From the NCBI RefSeq assembly GCF_902167145.1, contig NC_050097.1, forward strand, positions 111,075,982 through 111,139,981: a stretch of 64,000 bases of DNA. Direction: 5' to 3'. This DNA is from Zea mays. Taxonomy: Eukaryota; Streptophyta; Magnoliopsida; Poales; Poaceae. This document shows, in pieces, positions 36,273-48,546 of the stretch. The notes beneath the pieces are model-generated. The model did not search any database, was not told the origin of the DNA, and saw only the letters and a list, made by a program, of their open reading frames with translations. Position 1 is the first letter of the stretch. Each line of letters starts with the position of its first letter. The position numbers and the translations under genes are program-made.

Positions 36273-36291
36273 GGATTAGGCTCTGATACCA
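36273..36291 (-). other. S2 primer binding site (initiator Met tRNA)
   Basis: On the minus strand TGGTATCAGAGCCTAATCC, two bases after the LTR end. It is a canonical plant Copia PBS and orients S2 on the minus strand. Confidence 0.92.
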
Positions 36292-37129
36292 ATTGAAAGT
36301 TGCCTAGAGGGGGGTGAATAGGCAAGTTGAAACTTTTTCTACTTAAACTATAAACAAACTGGGTAAAACCGGTTCAGCTAGTTTGCACGAGCTCAACTAA
36401 ATGATGAGATACAAAACTGAATTGATCTCGAAATTCACCTAGTTAACTTTGGAAATGAGATGTCCTAAATGATCCATAGGGTTCAAATTAGTACATCTGA
36501 GAAGGGCACTTCTCAAAATCCACACACCAAAAAGATATGAACAATTCTTTCACAGAATGGTGAGAGAAGGAAGAACACGAATAAACACAATGAACAAGAA
36601 CACAAGAGACACAAGATTTATACAGAGGTTCGGTCACACCACAAAAGGTGCCCTATTTCCTCGTTGAGGCGCCCACAAAGAGCCGGATCTCTTTCAACCC
36701 TAATCCTCCCTTCGTCGACCATAAAGGTCAAGCCCACACACTAATCTTTTCTCAAACGAGCGAGTTATACAAACTTTCTTGTGGTCTACCACAAGATTTG
36801 GAGACTCACAAACGACACCTAGTCGTCTAGGAGCTAGAAGCTCCAAGAGTAATGAATCCACAAAGAACTCGATGTAGTACCAAAGCTTGAATGAAGACGA
36901 GCAAGAGGGATTTAGAGATGAAGCACGAAAAACCACAACTATCAGTCTCACTCAAAGATTTCTCTTCAAAGATTTGAAATGGGAGAGGCAAGAGGTGTGT
37001 GAGAGAGAGTGGGAGGTGTTTCTCAGGTTACAAATGGATTTCAAGTCGTGCTCATCTTTTTGGGGAGAGAGGTAGGAGTGAGTATATATAGGTGGGGCTC
37101 CAAAACTAGCCATTGGGCTGAATTTAATG

Positions 37130-37590
37130 GGGAGGGCCGGTTGAACCGCCCCTGGTCTGACTGTCATCATGTCTGCCACTCTGACTGGCAGACTGCTGCA
37201 CAGTCTGGTCAGACTAACCAAGACCAGTTGAATCGCCCTGGGGGCGGTTAAACAACCCCTGGCAGACCTGTCAGCCTGTTTGCCAGTCTGACCAGAGGGG
37301 TCAAAAATCGGTTGAACCGCCCCTGGGGACCAGTTCAACTGGTATTGACTAGAAAGTTTAGGAGATAAAATCCTAGCCCAACTGGCCCGGAGGCAGGTTC
37401 AACTGGTGTATGGTCAAAGAGGTTTATAGTTGAAGCTGAAGTTTAACTGCAGTTGAGAAAGCTCAACTGCATCTGAAAAAGCTCAACTGCAGTTGAAGAA
37501 GTTCAACTCAGTTGAAAAAGCTCAATCGTAGCTGAAGAAGCTCAACTCAGCTGAATTTCAACTCAGCTGAAAAAGCTCAACTGCAGTTGA
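37130..37590. repeat. Cluster of palindromic motifs in the S2 LTR
   Basis: 37130-37400 holds repeated GGTTGAACCG, CCAGTTCAACTGG and CTGGTCAGAC-type words in both orientations. 37430-37590 is an array of about 24-bp units around AAGCTCAACTGCAGTTGAAG, each with the palindrome CAACTGCAGTTG. Clusters of palindromes in LTRs are a known Sirevirus trait. A similar cluster lies at 49490-49750 in S1. Confidence 0.8.
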
Positions 37591-39841
37591 AGAAGGTCAA
37601 GTACTTGTCAACAGGAACACTCAGTTTCTCAATCCTAACAACAGCAAGACACAGAATGTCCAAGGGATTTCAGTTTTTCAAAATAGCTTTTGAATATAGA
37701 GGCTTGAGCTTTGGCAAACACCAACCTTCTTTTTGGATCCCCCTTGATAGTACGATGATTCCTATACTCAAGTTAAATAAAATATAATTAAGTAAACTCC
37801 TTGAGTAATTGGTGTCTTATGTGTGATTTCTCCATGGCGTTGCTTCATAAGGATCACAAACATCTTTGTCTCACCTTTTGAAGCAAACACAAATCAAACC
37901 TTGTGACTTGTACCATATCAGCATATATGAGTTCAAATCATGGCTTCAAGTCACATTACTGATGCATCAACATATTATAACTCTTCATAGCTGATTAGTT
38001 CATCGACTTAGTGCAAGTACTCTCTTCTTCACCTTGGCCATGGTACCTCGGTCCACAAGCCATTGCTTGGCCTTCACCTCCACTTAGTTCCTCGAAGGCC
38101 TTTCCTTGCTATCTATAATATCCCAAAAAAATGTTGACCAAAAGTTGATCTTCGGTGCGTGGATGAGGGAAAGGGTTGTGGGCCGTTGGATGCAAAGTCA
38201 GAAGTCATCTGAGGCGTCGTTTCTTTCTCCCACAAAACCCTAGGTGGCCACCCCTTTTCCCTCCCCCGCTCTCTTGGCCATCACCCCCCCTTTTTCCCTT
38301 GGCTGGCCGCCCCCTCTCCTCCCATTGCAGCCGTCCTCCATTGCTTCCTCCTCCCTAGATCTCCCCCCACGCAGCAAGGATCGAGAAGAGGAGGAGCATG
38401 TTGAATTGAAGAGGAAGAGAGGATCAAGGAGATGTTCTACCCCATCTCTTCTTGCAGATTTTCTTGGGGAAACCCTAGGTAAGGATAAGATCCATGTTCC
38501 TCTCTGTAATTATGTGTTTTTGGAGGTTGTGGATCATGAGGATTGAAGGATTAGAGGTTGGATTAGATGTGGGGTTAGATTTTGATCTCGAAATTAGTTT
38601 CTGCAGAATGGCAGATTCGACAATTTCTGTTCATGCCAGTTTTCTGTGCTCTTAGTGGCCTCAAAAAAAATAAATAGTCTATCTACGAGTCGTAGATAAT
38701 TTGTATATATTTCTATGGCCGTGAAGAACACCTCAATCGGACATCAGATCAGAAAGTTATTGCAGATAGATTATATCAGTTTTTCAGTCTCATAATTCTA
38801 TGTAGAATCTGTTCTCTTAAGATTTAGGCAATTTTATCAACAAAACTAAACTTTAGGTTCGTAAAAGAAGTTGTAAATAATTTCATAATCTTTCCAGATT
38901 GTTAAAGAGTGCATTCATATGAATTTTGAAACTCCAGTTATGTTTGTTTTATTGTGGTTGTTCCTGTTTGCCTGATAAAAATGAGCGGGTCTGTTCACTG
39001 GTAGGTTTCATCTAGTAAATTGCTGAATTGGCTCTTCCAACTATAGAGACTTTTGTATAGGGATAAAAGTTCTTACTGTCAGCAGAATTTCATAATTTTG
39101 GGTGGAGTAGTTTGGGAGATATCAAATTTTGAATTTAACTATGATGTTGTCTGAAATAGATTCAGTAAGTTATCTTGTCAGATGTTTTAGAACTTATAGA
39201 TGGCAGAATTTAATTATCTATTGAATACTGAAGTTGTAGAGTATTTTGTGTAGATACCATTAGAGTATTGTTTGATAGCACCACTGTTATAATTTTAAAG
39301 AAACAAAATTAACAAACAACGTTGCTGTTGTATGGCATGTGGTTCAAGGTGGGAGTCTTTCCACCAGGTCTTGGTTTCCATTGTAGGAGCGATTTGTTGA
39401 TTGTTGGCAAATGTTTGTGAAATATTTGTACTAAGTTTTATGCCCGCTAACAGGTGGCTACAGTCCGGATCATTCCTAGTACATTTTTCTTCTTCGATGA
39501 AGGCAAGTGAATGTAGCGGTGGTTGCTAACGTTTTGACCTATTATTTCTATCGCCTACACTCTAATATTCAGAATTATTGGATTCTTTCATAATTGAACT
39601 CTATGATGATGTTTTACTTGATTGTATTATATTGATGCTCTATTATATATTGATGATGATTATGGTTCGAGTATGACCCATGAGACTAATTCACACCCCT
39701 AAAGGCAGATGAAGTATTATTTGAGGTTTGTATTGTATCTGAAGGAAGTGAAGTTTATTGATAAATGCAGCATGTCATATACATTGCATGACTCATTTGC
39801 ATCTGAAGTTTTGTCGTGACCTATGGTCCGACCGTACCGGT

Positions 39842-40511
39842 TGTTGGGGGCCTTCGGCTTCCGAAGGTCCTCAAAAACATGATTTAACAATGTTTCTAGA
39901 GTATAATGTGTGAACAGGTAACTTCGGATTCGAATCGGTACCACAGTGGGAGAAGCCCAAAGAATACGAAGGTTGACACAACGCCGAAGCTGTAAGCAGG
40001 AAAGCTTCGGCGTGATAGCAGAAAAGGAAACTGACTTAAAGATGAAAAGGCTATTCAGACCTCGGTGGATTACTATAGAATTACTACCAAATGTAAAGGG
40101 CATGGATGTAATTTTACATGGGCTATGTCCCGTGCCTATAAATAGGTGAACAGTGCTCCCGTACTGTACACGCTGATTTGGCATTTGCTTTTGCGTCACG
40201 CTTGTACTATTACCTTCTTTTAAGCCGAAGGTACATTTGTAATTTGATATCATTTCTATTTTTCCATAGTAATAATATAGAAATGAGTTAATAATGATAT
40301 ATAATTGTTTACGTTATCCTTTACATTTCATATGTTTTCTTCTTCATTATTATATGTTGTGTTTATGAAGGTATGTCCTTCATAACCTTCGTCCGAAAAT
40401 CATTATATCCTCAAGGGAAATAATGCTTCGAAGGACGAAGGACTTTAACGTTTAACATTTTTCATGTTGCCTTGTTCTTAACTCATAGCATTTGAGAACA
40501 AGTCCCCAACA
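39842..40511 (+). repeat. E5 5' LTR
   Basis: TGTTGGGGGCCTTCGG...CCCCAACA. TATAAATA lies near 40137. It has direct AAGGTCC/CTTCG-rich ends like E4 but is a distinct subfamily. Confidence 0.95.
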
Positions 40512-40585
40512 TTGGCACCCACCTCCGGTGAACTCACTTCCACTCTTTGAGTTTTGAACACCTTCGGCAATCATAAACCTTCGCT

Positions 40586-42103
40586 ATGGCGCCGAAGAAA
40601 GCTTCAGCAATTGGGGCTGCAGCTCTGCAACCGCTGGACCCCAATCAGGAGACTCTCCCCCTTCGGGAGGCCCGAAGCCAGAAGAGGAAGGCTGTCAGCC
40701 CGACACCGCCAGAGGACGAGCTAGACCAAGAAATCAGAGACATGGAGATGCTTCATCAACAGGTGCAGAGGAAGAAGGAAAAGATGGCCAGGCTAGCTGA
40801 ACTGCAAAGGCAGATAGACGAAGCCTCTGAAGAAGTTCACCATCTTACTCAGGATGAGCAGAACCGAAGGCCTCAGCACAAAGATCTTCATCAGGAGGAT
40901 TTCTTCAACGAAGATGACTGGTATGAGAATTTCCACCATGGAAATTTTGCTTTTGATGATGCTTCTCCTTTGTCCGCTGAGCTGCAGGCTACACCTTGGC
41001 CTCCGTCCTACAAGCCACCCCAGCTTCCCATATTCGACGGCCATTCAGACCCGAAGCAGTTTTTGATGAGCTACGAAGCAACAGTATCTTCGTATGGTGG
41101 CAATACTGCAGTCATGGCAAAATCTTTTGTTATGGCTGTCAGGAGTGTTGCTCAAACCTAGTATTCCTCCCTTCGACCAGGAACAATCACTTCATGGCAA
41201 AAGCTGAAGGACATGTTGTTAACCAGCTTCCAAGGGTTTCAGACGAAGCCGGTCACTGCTCAAGCTCTATTCCAGTGCACCCAGGACCACGAAGAATATC
41301 TTCAGGCGTATGTCCGGAGGTTCTTGCGTTTGAGGGCACAGGCACCAACAGTGCCCAACGAAATTGTCATTGAGGCCATGATCAAGGGACTCCGGCCAGG
41401 ACCTTCAGCTCAGTACTTTGCTAGGAAGCCTCCTCAAACTTTGGAGAAGTTGCTCCAGAAGATGGACGAGTATATTCGTGCCGACAATGATTTTCGTCAA
41501 AGAAGGGAGGAGGCTTTCAGGTTTTCCGAAATGACCAGGGGCTTCGGAGGAAGATTTTATCCGAGGCACGTCAGGTCAATTCACAACTCTACTCAAAATG
41601 ATGATAAGAGGAGTCAGCAGCAAAGGCCATAGGGCTCTTCACAGGCTTCGGGGCAACAGCAAAGCTCCTTCCGGCCGCCAGCTCCAAGAGGCAGAGGCGC
41701 CAGGGGCTTCGGCGGAAGATTTGGAGATCAACCAAGGAGAACATTTTGCTTGTTCTGTGGTGAAAACAAGGGCCATACCACCAGGATGTGCCATGTTACC
41801 ATCCAGAAGCAAAAGGAGATAGCCGAAGCTGCAGCACAACAGGGTCAGCCGAAGCAGATCATGCACACTGCTTCGTATCATTCGCCTTATATCCCAGAAT
41901 ATGTAGGCAACCCCCCTGCAGTTTCTGTAGCTTCGGCGAGTCAACCTCAAGCTTCCTGGCAACAGCCTCCGCCTCCACCACCGCTGCAACAAGGCCAGCA
42001 GCCAGAAGGGGGCCAATATGCTCAACACCAAAGAGACTTCATAGAACAGTCCAAAGCTCGCACAGTCAATAGCACTGTGCCAGAGTCGAAGCACATTTAT
42101 TGA
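40586..42103 (+). pseudogene. gag: E5 gag, one frame with two TAG codons
   Basis: ATG 40586 (MAPKKASAIGAAAL) to TGA 42101-42103, 505 codons in one frame, interrupted by TAG at 41159-41161 and 41630-41632. Features in order: N-terminal coiled coil (LHQQVQRKKEKMARLAEL), capsid-like domain (ATPWPPSYKPPQLPIFDG; EEYLQAYVRRFLRLRAQ), Arg/Gly-rich patch, a zinc knuckle CLFCGENKGHTTRMC (five rather than four residues before His), and a Pro/Gln-rich tail ending ESKHIY. The first TAG falls where E1 gag has Trp (LTWFTRL); the second is probably a former CAG. No protease follows, so this element encodes only Gag. Confidence 0.9.
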
Positions 42104-42324
42104 CAAATATCCTACCTTGATAGTAGTCTTTTCCATTCAGTTTTATTTTCTGTGTAATAAAGGACATTTTTTTAAATCTCACGTAATGATTTCGTTGTCT
42201 GCCACAAGGAAAATATATCTCCTCTACAGGCTTAAGTTGTTGAAGCTTAAAGATTTGCGATAGCAAGAAGGACCTTCGAATTATAAAGAGTTTATTTTAA
42301 AAGGCACGACATGAATTCTTCGAA

Positions 42325-42640
42325 GCAACAAAAAGTCGTTCCAAGGAACGCAGGGTAAGTTTGCTGAAGTTACAAAAAGCCGTTCCAAAGGGAGCGCAGT
42401 GTAAGTTTTCTGCTCAAAAGTCGTTCCAAAGGGAATGCAGAGCTTACAGCAAAAAATAAACGCTGATACCGCCTAAGTAAAAGGCGAAGCGCGAAAAGTC
42501 AACGCGAATACCGCCGAAAGTAAAAGGCGAAGAAGCTCCTAAGGGAGGCTTACAGCGAAAAATAAACGCTGATTCCGCTGAAGTAAAAGGCGAAGAAGCT
42601 CCTAAGGGAGGCTTACAACGAAAAGTCAACGCTGATTTAA
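42325..42640 (+). repeat. E5 tandem arrays after gag
   Basis: Three units around AAAAGTCGTTCCAAAGGGA (about 42328-42450), related to the E4 unit. Then about three units of ~63 bp containing AAACGCTGATACCGCC-type and AAAGGCGAAGAAGCTCCTAA words (about 42455-42640). Confidence 0.8.
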
Positions 42641-43046
42641 AAATATTATGTGTTTTATTGCAGGGATGTGCGTGTATCTTCGGAATAACTACCATTTTAC
42701 ATAGCATAACATCATCATATCATTTCGCATAGCATAAGCATCATGCATCATGCTGCATATACAAGAAGGGGACACAATATTGATCTTCGGAGTGTAGCTT
42801 CGGAAAATGTTTTCACGAAGCTTGGATATTCTTCATCAGAACACTATGGATATGGTTGTGATAGATGAAAATTCTTCTTCACGAAGCATGAAAAGAAGGG
42901 AAGGTGTTTTTTCGTCAAAAACTAAAAAACGGTATGTATGTAAATTTCATGCATCGTAAAGAATTGAACCATAAAAAACAAGTATATTACATTCAGGGTT
43001 ACAAGATATTACACATATTACATTTCAGATGTTTTTACAATGGCAC

Positions 43047-46000
43047 CTAGTCTTCCCTAAGTACTACTTCCGCAGCTTCGTTCAGGAGTTGATTGACAAC
43101 TTGATCCATGATAACTTCGGCCATCTTTTTAATTTCATCGTCATCTTTCGGCTGAGGGCCTGGAGGCGCTTTAGTAGGATCTGAGGGAGGACAGGATACG
43201 GCTACATTGCTATTACAAATTGCGAACGAAGTTTAAAATCATAAATTATAACACAATAAAAACCATTAGTTAATACCTATTTGCCCTTCGGGCTCTGCGG
43301 TTTTCTCAACAGCCTCTGCTACTTTTCTAGCGTCATGGATGCCTTTTTCACTTTTCTGGATAATTTCTCGGGCCATTTCTCGGCCACCATTGTCCCAGAC
43401 ATCGGTGAAAAATTTTCCACCAACCATGCTAGCTTTGGCTGAAGGATCTTTTGCATCTTCGAAGGACAAGGTAGCTTCAGATTGCGCTAAAATCTTTACA
43501 TGCTCGCAGCCCTTTTTCTCCAAAATGGTGGCAATCCCCCTGGCACCCGAAAAAGCACATATGTCTCCATGGCTATTTAAAATTTCCTCAAAGGCCTCAG
43601 CTTCGTGATTAATCCATTCGATGGGACCTTCAGGGTTGCCTCTTGTAAAGTTTTCTTCGCTCGAGAATGCGCCAACGCTGGCGAAGCTAGCTTTCATTTT
43701 CTTAACACACTCCATAGATTTGTCATAGCATCTTTTCTTGGACGAACGAAGCTCTTCAACAGTTCCTTCTAAATGATTTGCCCATTGGTCGCTAAGTTCT
43801 CGCTTCGTTTCTTCAAGTATGCGTTCCTCTTTAGCTCTGGCTAGTTGTTTTCGAAGATCTTCAATTTCACGCTTCTGAGCCTCAGCTTGACCTTTAAAAG
43901 TAGCTTCGTCTTCTTTTATTCTATTTATCAATGAATGTAATATTTTATCTTTTTTGAGACCTTCGTTCCTTAGTTCAATTACTTCGGAACGAAGGTTGCT
44001 CAGGGCCATAACACACCCTTCGTCTTCAGCATCTTTTTGGGCCCTGAGGGCATTGCTAAGTATAAGGCCCTGCAAAGAAAAATGTGTGTGCGTCAATAAA
44101 TTTAAGCAAACAAAAAATTTTGGTCTCAAGAAAAAATACAAAGACTTCATTTTTTGCACCTTTAAGCTATTGTACGCCAAGCTGTCAGCCAGCTCGTTTT
44201 TCGACAACACCGAGAGCCCGTCTTCTAGTGTTGGGAATCCGAAGCTCTTGCTCATCTCCCGACAGACAGAAATCTCCTTGCTGTCAGGGAGACAATACAA
44301 GAAGTCTTCTTCTCCGCTGCCGTTGAATATCAACGCCCCCTTTGGATATTTCATTTTTTGGGCGTAAAACTGGGCCTCTTGCTTTTCTTTTTCAGACAAC
44401 TTTTTCCCCGAAGCATGTCGAACAATATAATCAAGGACTTTGGGGGATGCTTCGGGGGCAACAGCACTGATTTCTTCAACAAGAATTGGCTTTGTCATTT
44501 TTTCTTCCTCGGTTTCCAAGGATTTTACCTTCGTGGGCTCTGAAGGCCCAGCCTCACCCTCAGTTTGTTGCTTTGGAGCTTTAGTATCAAAAATTTCAGT
44601 TTCCGCTTCGGAAGTTTCAACAGTCTTCTTCGGAGTTGTGCTTGAGGACTTAATTGTCTCCAGAACATCTAGCACATTGACCATTCTTTTTCTTTTCGGA
44701 GTCACCGCTGGGCCCTTTTGGTTTTTTAATGTCTCAACACTTGCTGAAGGACTTAAAATTTCCAATATTTTCGTTCCTTCAGTACTCAGTTTTTCTGCTT
44801 TCTCTGCTGAGGGTGCTTTAGTTTTTTCTTCGATCTTCGACACTGAAGTTGGTTCTTTAATATCGGTGGCCGAAGAGGTTTCACCGGCGAACTCAGGCAC
44901 TGAAGCTGGTTCAATGTAGCGTGGCCGGTGTGTGAGAACCTTTACCCTTTGTCTCTTTGGCGCTGGCTCGCTGGGAGCGGCTGAAGCAGTTTCCTATGCA
45001 GAAGTTGCGCTTTTTCTTTTTTGGTCCCACGCTGGATAGTGGTAGTCGGTGTACACGAACCCAATTGCGTCAAACACTCGGTTCAGTCTTTTCTTTTTCC
45101 GGCCACCGAAGGCTGCTGACAATGCAGTATCTTCGGCCTTTGAATAAACCCCAAGTAGTTCATCACTTAAATTTTCAATGCTTTTTAGCCAGTCATCATC
45201 TGGCTCAACGAATTTATCTCCAAATTTGAAAGTATACTTCAGCCTGATAAGTCCACCTTCGTCAGCCTCCTTTATGGTCTCTTGCGGCATTTCCCATTTT
45301 TCCGCGAGCGGCCATACTCTGAAGGCAATATGCTCTTGAACCAGATCTCTCGTTCCAATAAAAGAGCAAATAATCCCAAAGGCTCTTTGGCATTCTTCGG
45401 CAGCCTCGTTCATCTCAACCTTCGGCTTCCGCAGGCCGAAGCTTTGCCAAATAGGGCGCATAATTATACCTTTAATATCTTCCCGTGTTTTCAGGTCATT
45501 CTTCACATAAAACCATTCTGTCATCCAGTCGCCGGGCCATCTCTTCCGAAAGGTTGGCACGGGACAGCTTGACCCAGACCGAGAGACGAAACTGTAGCAG
45601 CAGAAATTATTGTGATACTGTTCCTTACCCCAGGGTTTTGTCTCGTATAACAATTCGTGTATGTTGCAGAAACTTTTCGCATCAGGTTCCAGACCTTGGC
45701 TTCTCACGGCCCACACGAAGATATTCATCCTTATGATTGCTTCGGGGATAAGTTGGTGAAGATAGATTTCAAATGTTTTCAGTACTTCTACGACAAAGCT
45801 GCTCAGGGGAAATCGTAGTCCAGCTTTCAAAAAGCTTCGGAACACCACGACTTCATTTTCCTCAGGAGTCGGACAAGTCTTTTCTCCTTCGTCGGCCCTC
45901 ACAACGGACAAGTCCCGGAAATATCTTCCCCTCATGCTGACAAGATGATTTTCTTTGATACTTGATTTGCCGAAAACTGCATGGCTTGGTCGCCAAGGGC

Positions 46001-46193
46001 GATCTTCGGAGTCTTCACCACCACTATCCACATCATAAATGTCGCTATCATCAGTATCTTCAGATAAACCTTCTAAAATCTCTTTGGTGATCTTTTCTGA
46101 ATTTGTCTTTGACATGGCTTCAAGAAACCCCAGGTTTTTCTCTTCAGATAGACTTAGCTTCATCTCGACAGTAGCCCTCTTATCCTCAGACAT
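43047..46193 (-). pseudogene. E5 opposite-strand gene (aORF), three exons, one nonsense codon
   Basis: Exons (minus strand): 46193-44160, 44069-43277 and 43201-43047. Introns of 90 and 75 nt have GT-AG ends (AAG/GTGCAA to TTTGCAG; ATAG/GTATTA to TGTAG). The joined frame is 994 codons with a single TAG at 44996-44994. Domains: a Ser/Asp/Glu N-terminus; an N-terminal domain with RFPLSSFVVEVLKTFEIYLH, FVWAVRSQGLEP and FGLRKPKVEM; a KKKRLNRVFDAIGFVY box; a Ser/Thr/Glu-rich linker; a coiled coil (EIEDLRKQLARAKEERILEE); then PIEWINHEAEAFEEIL, KKGCEHVKIL and NGGREMAREII; and a helical last exon ending LREDstop. The 90-nt intron has no stop, so the frame also reads through it. Function unknown. It is the best-preserved aORF in the window. 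Confidence 0.85.
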
Positions 46194-46337
46194 CTTCGAA
46201 GATGCTGAAAAATTGCTTTCAAAGCCGAAGCTTAAAAACTTAAAAAGCCAAGCAAGTGTTGGTGCGCAAGAGCTAAAAATTGAGTAAGCAAAAGCAGATG
46301 GTAGGAAAGCGTACCAAGTGAGCTCGTGGTATGCTCT

Positions 46338-46345
46338 TATTTATA
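46338..46345 (-). promoter_or_regulatory. TATA box for the E5 opposite-strand gene
   Basis: TATAAATA on the minus strand, 145 bp upstream of the ATG at 46193 and about 155 bp inside the 3' LTR boundary, matching the E4 position. Confidence 0.65.
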
Positions 46346-46501
46346 CGACCCAGTGCATTAAAAATTGGAAGACCCCGCTTGTCAGTGAATGTTGCTATTC
46401 TAGCAAAGGGAAGGTGTTTTTTCGGACCTTCGGCTTAAGGCCTTCGTCCATGTCGCAATCTAAATTTATCATTCTAACAAATTAATATTGCGAGGGGCTA
46501 C

Positions 46502-47170
46502 TGTTGGGGGCCTTCGGCTTCCGAAGGTCCTCAAAAACATGATTTAACAATGTTTCTGGAGTATAATGTGTGAACAGGTAACTTCGGATTTGAATCGGTA
46601 CCACAGTGGGAGAAGCCCAAAGAATACGAAGGTTGACACAGCGCCGAAGCATAAGCAGGAATGCTTCAGCGTGATAGCAGAAAAGGAAACCGACTTAAAG
46701 ATGAAAAGGCTATTCAGACCTCGGTGGATTACTATAGAATTAGTACCAAATGTAAAGGGCATGGATGTAATTTTACATGGGCTGTGTCCCGTGCCTATAA
46801 ATAGGTGAACAGTGCTCCTGTACTGTACACGCTGATTTGGTATTTGCTTTTGCGTCACGCTTGTACTATTACCTTCTTTTAAGCCGAAGGTACATTTGTA
46901 ATTTGATATCATTTCTATTTTTCCACAGTAATAATATAGAAACGAGTTAATAATGATATATAATTGTTTACGTTATCCTTTACATTTCATATGTTTTCTT
47001 CTTCATTATTATATGTTGTGTTTATGAAGGTATGTCCTTCATAACCTTCGTCCGAAAATCATTATATCCTCAAGAGAAATAATGCTTTGAAGGACGAAGG
47101 ACTTTAACGTTTAACATTTTTCATGTTGCCTTGTTCTTAACTCATAGCATTTGAGAACAAGTCCCCAACA
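46502..47170 (+). repeat. E5 3' LTR
   Basis: 669 bp, about 16 by-eye differences from 39842-40511. Followed by the TSD CCGGT and then the rest of the solo LTR. Confidence 0.95.
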
Positions 47171-47213
47171 CCGGTACAACTTAGCATCGTACGTTGCCCG
47201 AGGAGGGGTACGA

Positions 47214-47385
47214 TGCGGCTTCATACCCTTAGAGGTATGAAGGCAGAGGACATATGTAGTGCATTCCTATGCATTCATTGAAGTGATATTTGCAGATGAT
47301 GTGGTTTTATACCCTCAGAGGTATGAAGACAGAGGACCTACACATTGCGTTCATATGCATACATTGAAGTGATATTTGCAGGTAT
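47214..47385. repeat. About 86-bp tandem duplication in the solo LTR
   Basis: Two diverged units share ACCCT-AGAGGTATGAAG-CAGAGGAC and CATTGAAGTGATATTTGCAG. Confidence 0.8.
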
Positions 47386-48238
47386 TGTTGACGCAAGGAA
47401 GTGTTATACAACCTATTGTGGTTGTTCGAGGAAATGAGATGGTATTGGGTATATTGGGACTACTGAGTTCTATATCTACTAGTATTTCTGATCTTAATTG
47501 TGATTCTTTTAGAATGTTGATTAATTCAATTTATGGTTTAAATATCTCGTCAAAACAATTTGCTTGCCGAGATGTTTCATCTCACTCTTGCATTACTCAA
47601 TGCATGTGCTTTTTACTCATCAAGGGGAGTGGGAAGTAGCAGCACATCCACCTTCACTCTCACGCTGCCTAGGCGTAGTCATGATTTAATTAGAAACTTA
47701 TTGTCAAAGGATGTTTGTTTTTAACTAGTTGTGTGCACTTGCTAATTCAGTTCATGACGTTATGGTTGTCTTCCCATTGCTAGCAGATTATTAATGTCTA
47801 TTATGTTTTCTTATCATGATATCTATTTATGCTTTGTTGCTTCCCCGTTTATGCAATTTTCAAAGGAGATGCTATAAAAATTTTATATATGAATGTTAGA
47901 TGTGTAGTTTAGTAGCATTCTGGGGTGTTTGTGGATCTCGGGGTGTTAAACTATCTTCACCCTATCAAGCCATTCTTGAGTCACATCATATTGAGCATCT
48001 ATTGAGAGAATCATTTCTTTCAATATTGTGAACCTTGCTTGAATGTCATCTAGATATAAATGCTAAGATCAATTAAGCTCTTGTTTGATTCTCATAAAAG
48101 CATATATGGACTAATTGTAATATGGTCAAGCCTATTCACGATTCCTCATATCTTATTCACTTTGGCTTGACCAATCCTCTTAATCACTTCCACCTCTATT
48201 CTGATCATATTTAAGCATAGTGATTTCTCAGGTCTTGT

Positions 48239-48338
<100 letters not shown>

Positions 48339-48546
48339 ACCAATACAGAGACCATATTATATCCATTTGCATTGTCTCATTGGTTATTTAACCTTGTTGA
48401 ATCTTTGTTCACTGATCATTATACACTATTCAAGTATGTTCATCATACTGAATTTCCTGTTCAACACTTAGCAAACTTGTTAGACCTTTAAATATGTTGT
48501 TATCCAAATCACCAAAACTCACAAAAGGGATGAATGCACTTTCACA

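Larger units (their letters stand above)
39842..47170 (+). mobile_element. E5: non-autonomous Tat-type Gypsy element with gag and opposite-strand gene
   Basis: LTRs 39842-40511 (670 bp) and 46502-47170 (669 bp) are flanked by a perfect TSD CCGGT (39837-39841 and 47171-47175). PBS TTGGCACCCACCTCCGG at 40512; PPT GCGAGGGGCTAC before 46502. It holds a nearly complete gag, a repeat array and the best-preserved three-exon opposite-strand gene. No pol is present. By-eye LTR divergence is about 2-2.5%. Confidence 0.96.
38114..47950 (+). repeat. Solo LTR (about 2.5 kb, split by E5) with TSD CTATC
   Basis: Flanked by CTATC at 38109-38113 and 47951-47955. Ends TATAATATCCC and GGGGTGTTAAA are imperfect inverted repeats resembling TGTAACACCC...GGGTGTTACA with decayed terminal bases. 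Parts are 38114-39841 and 47176-47950. No second LTR or internal region is present, so it is best read as a solo LTR of a Tekay-like Gypsy family. A GC-rich segment near 38230-38480 has a splice-donor-like CCCTAG/GTAAGG at about 38477. Confidence 0.78.
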
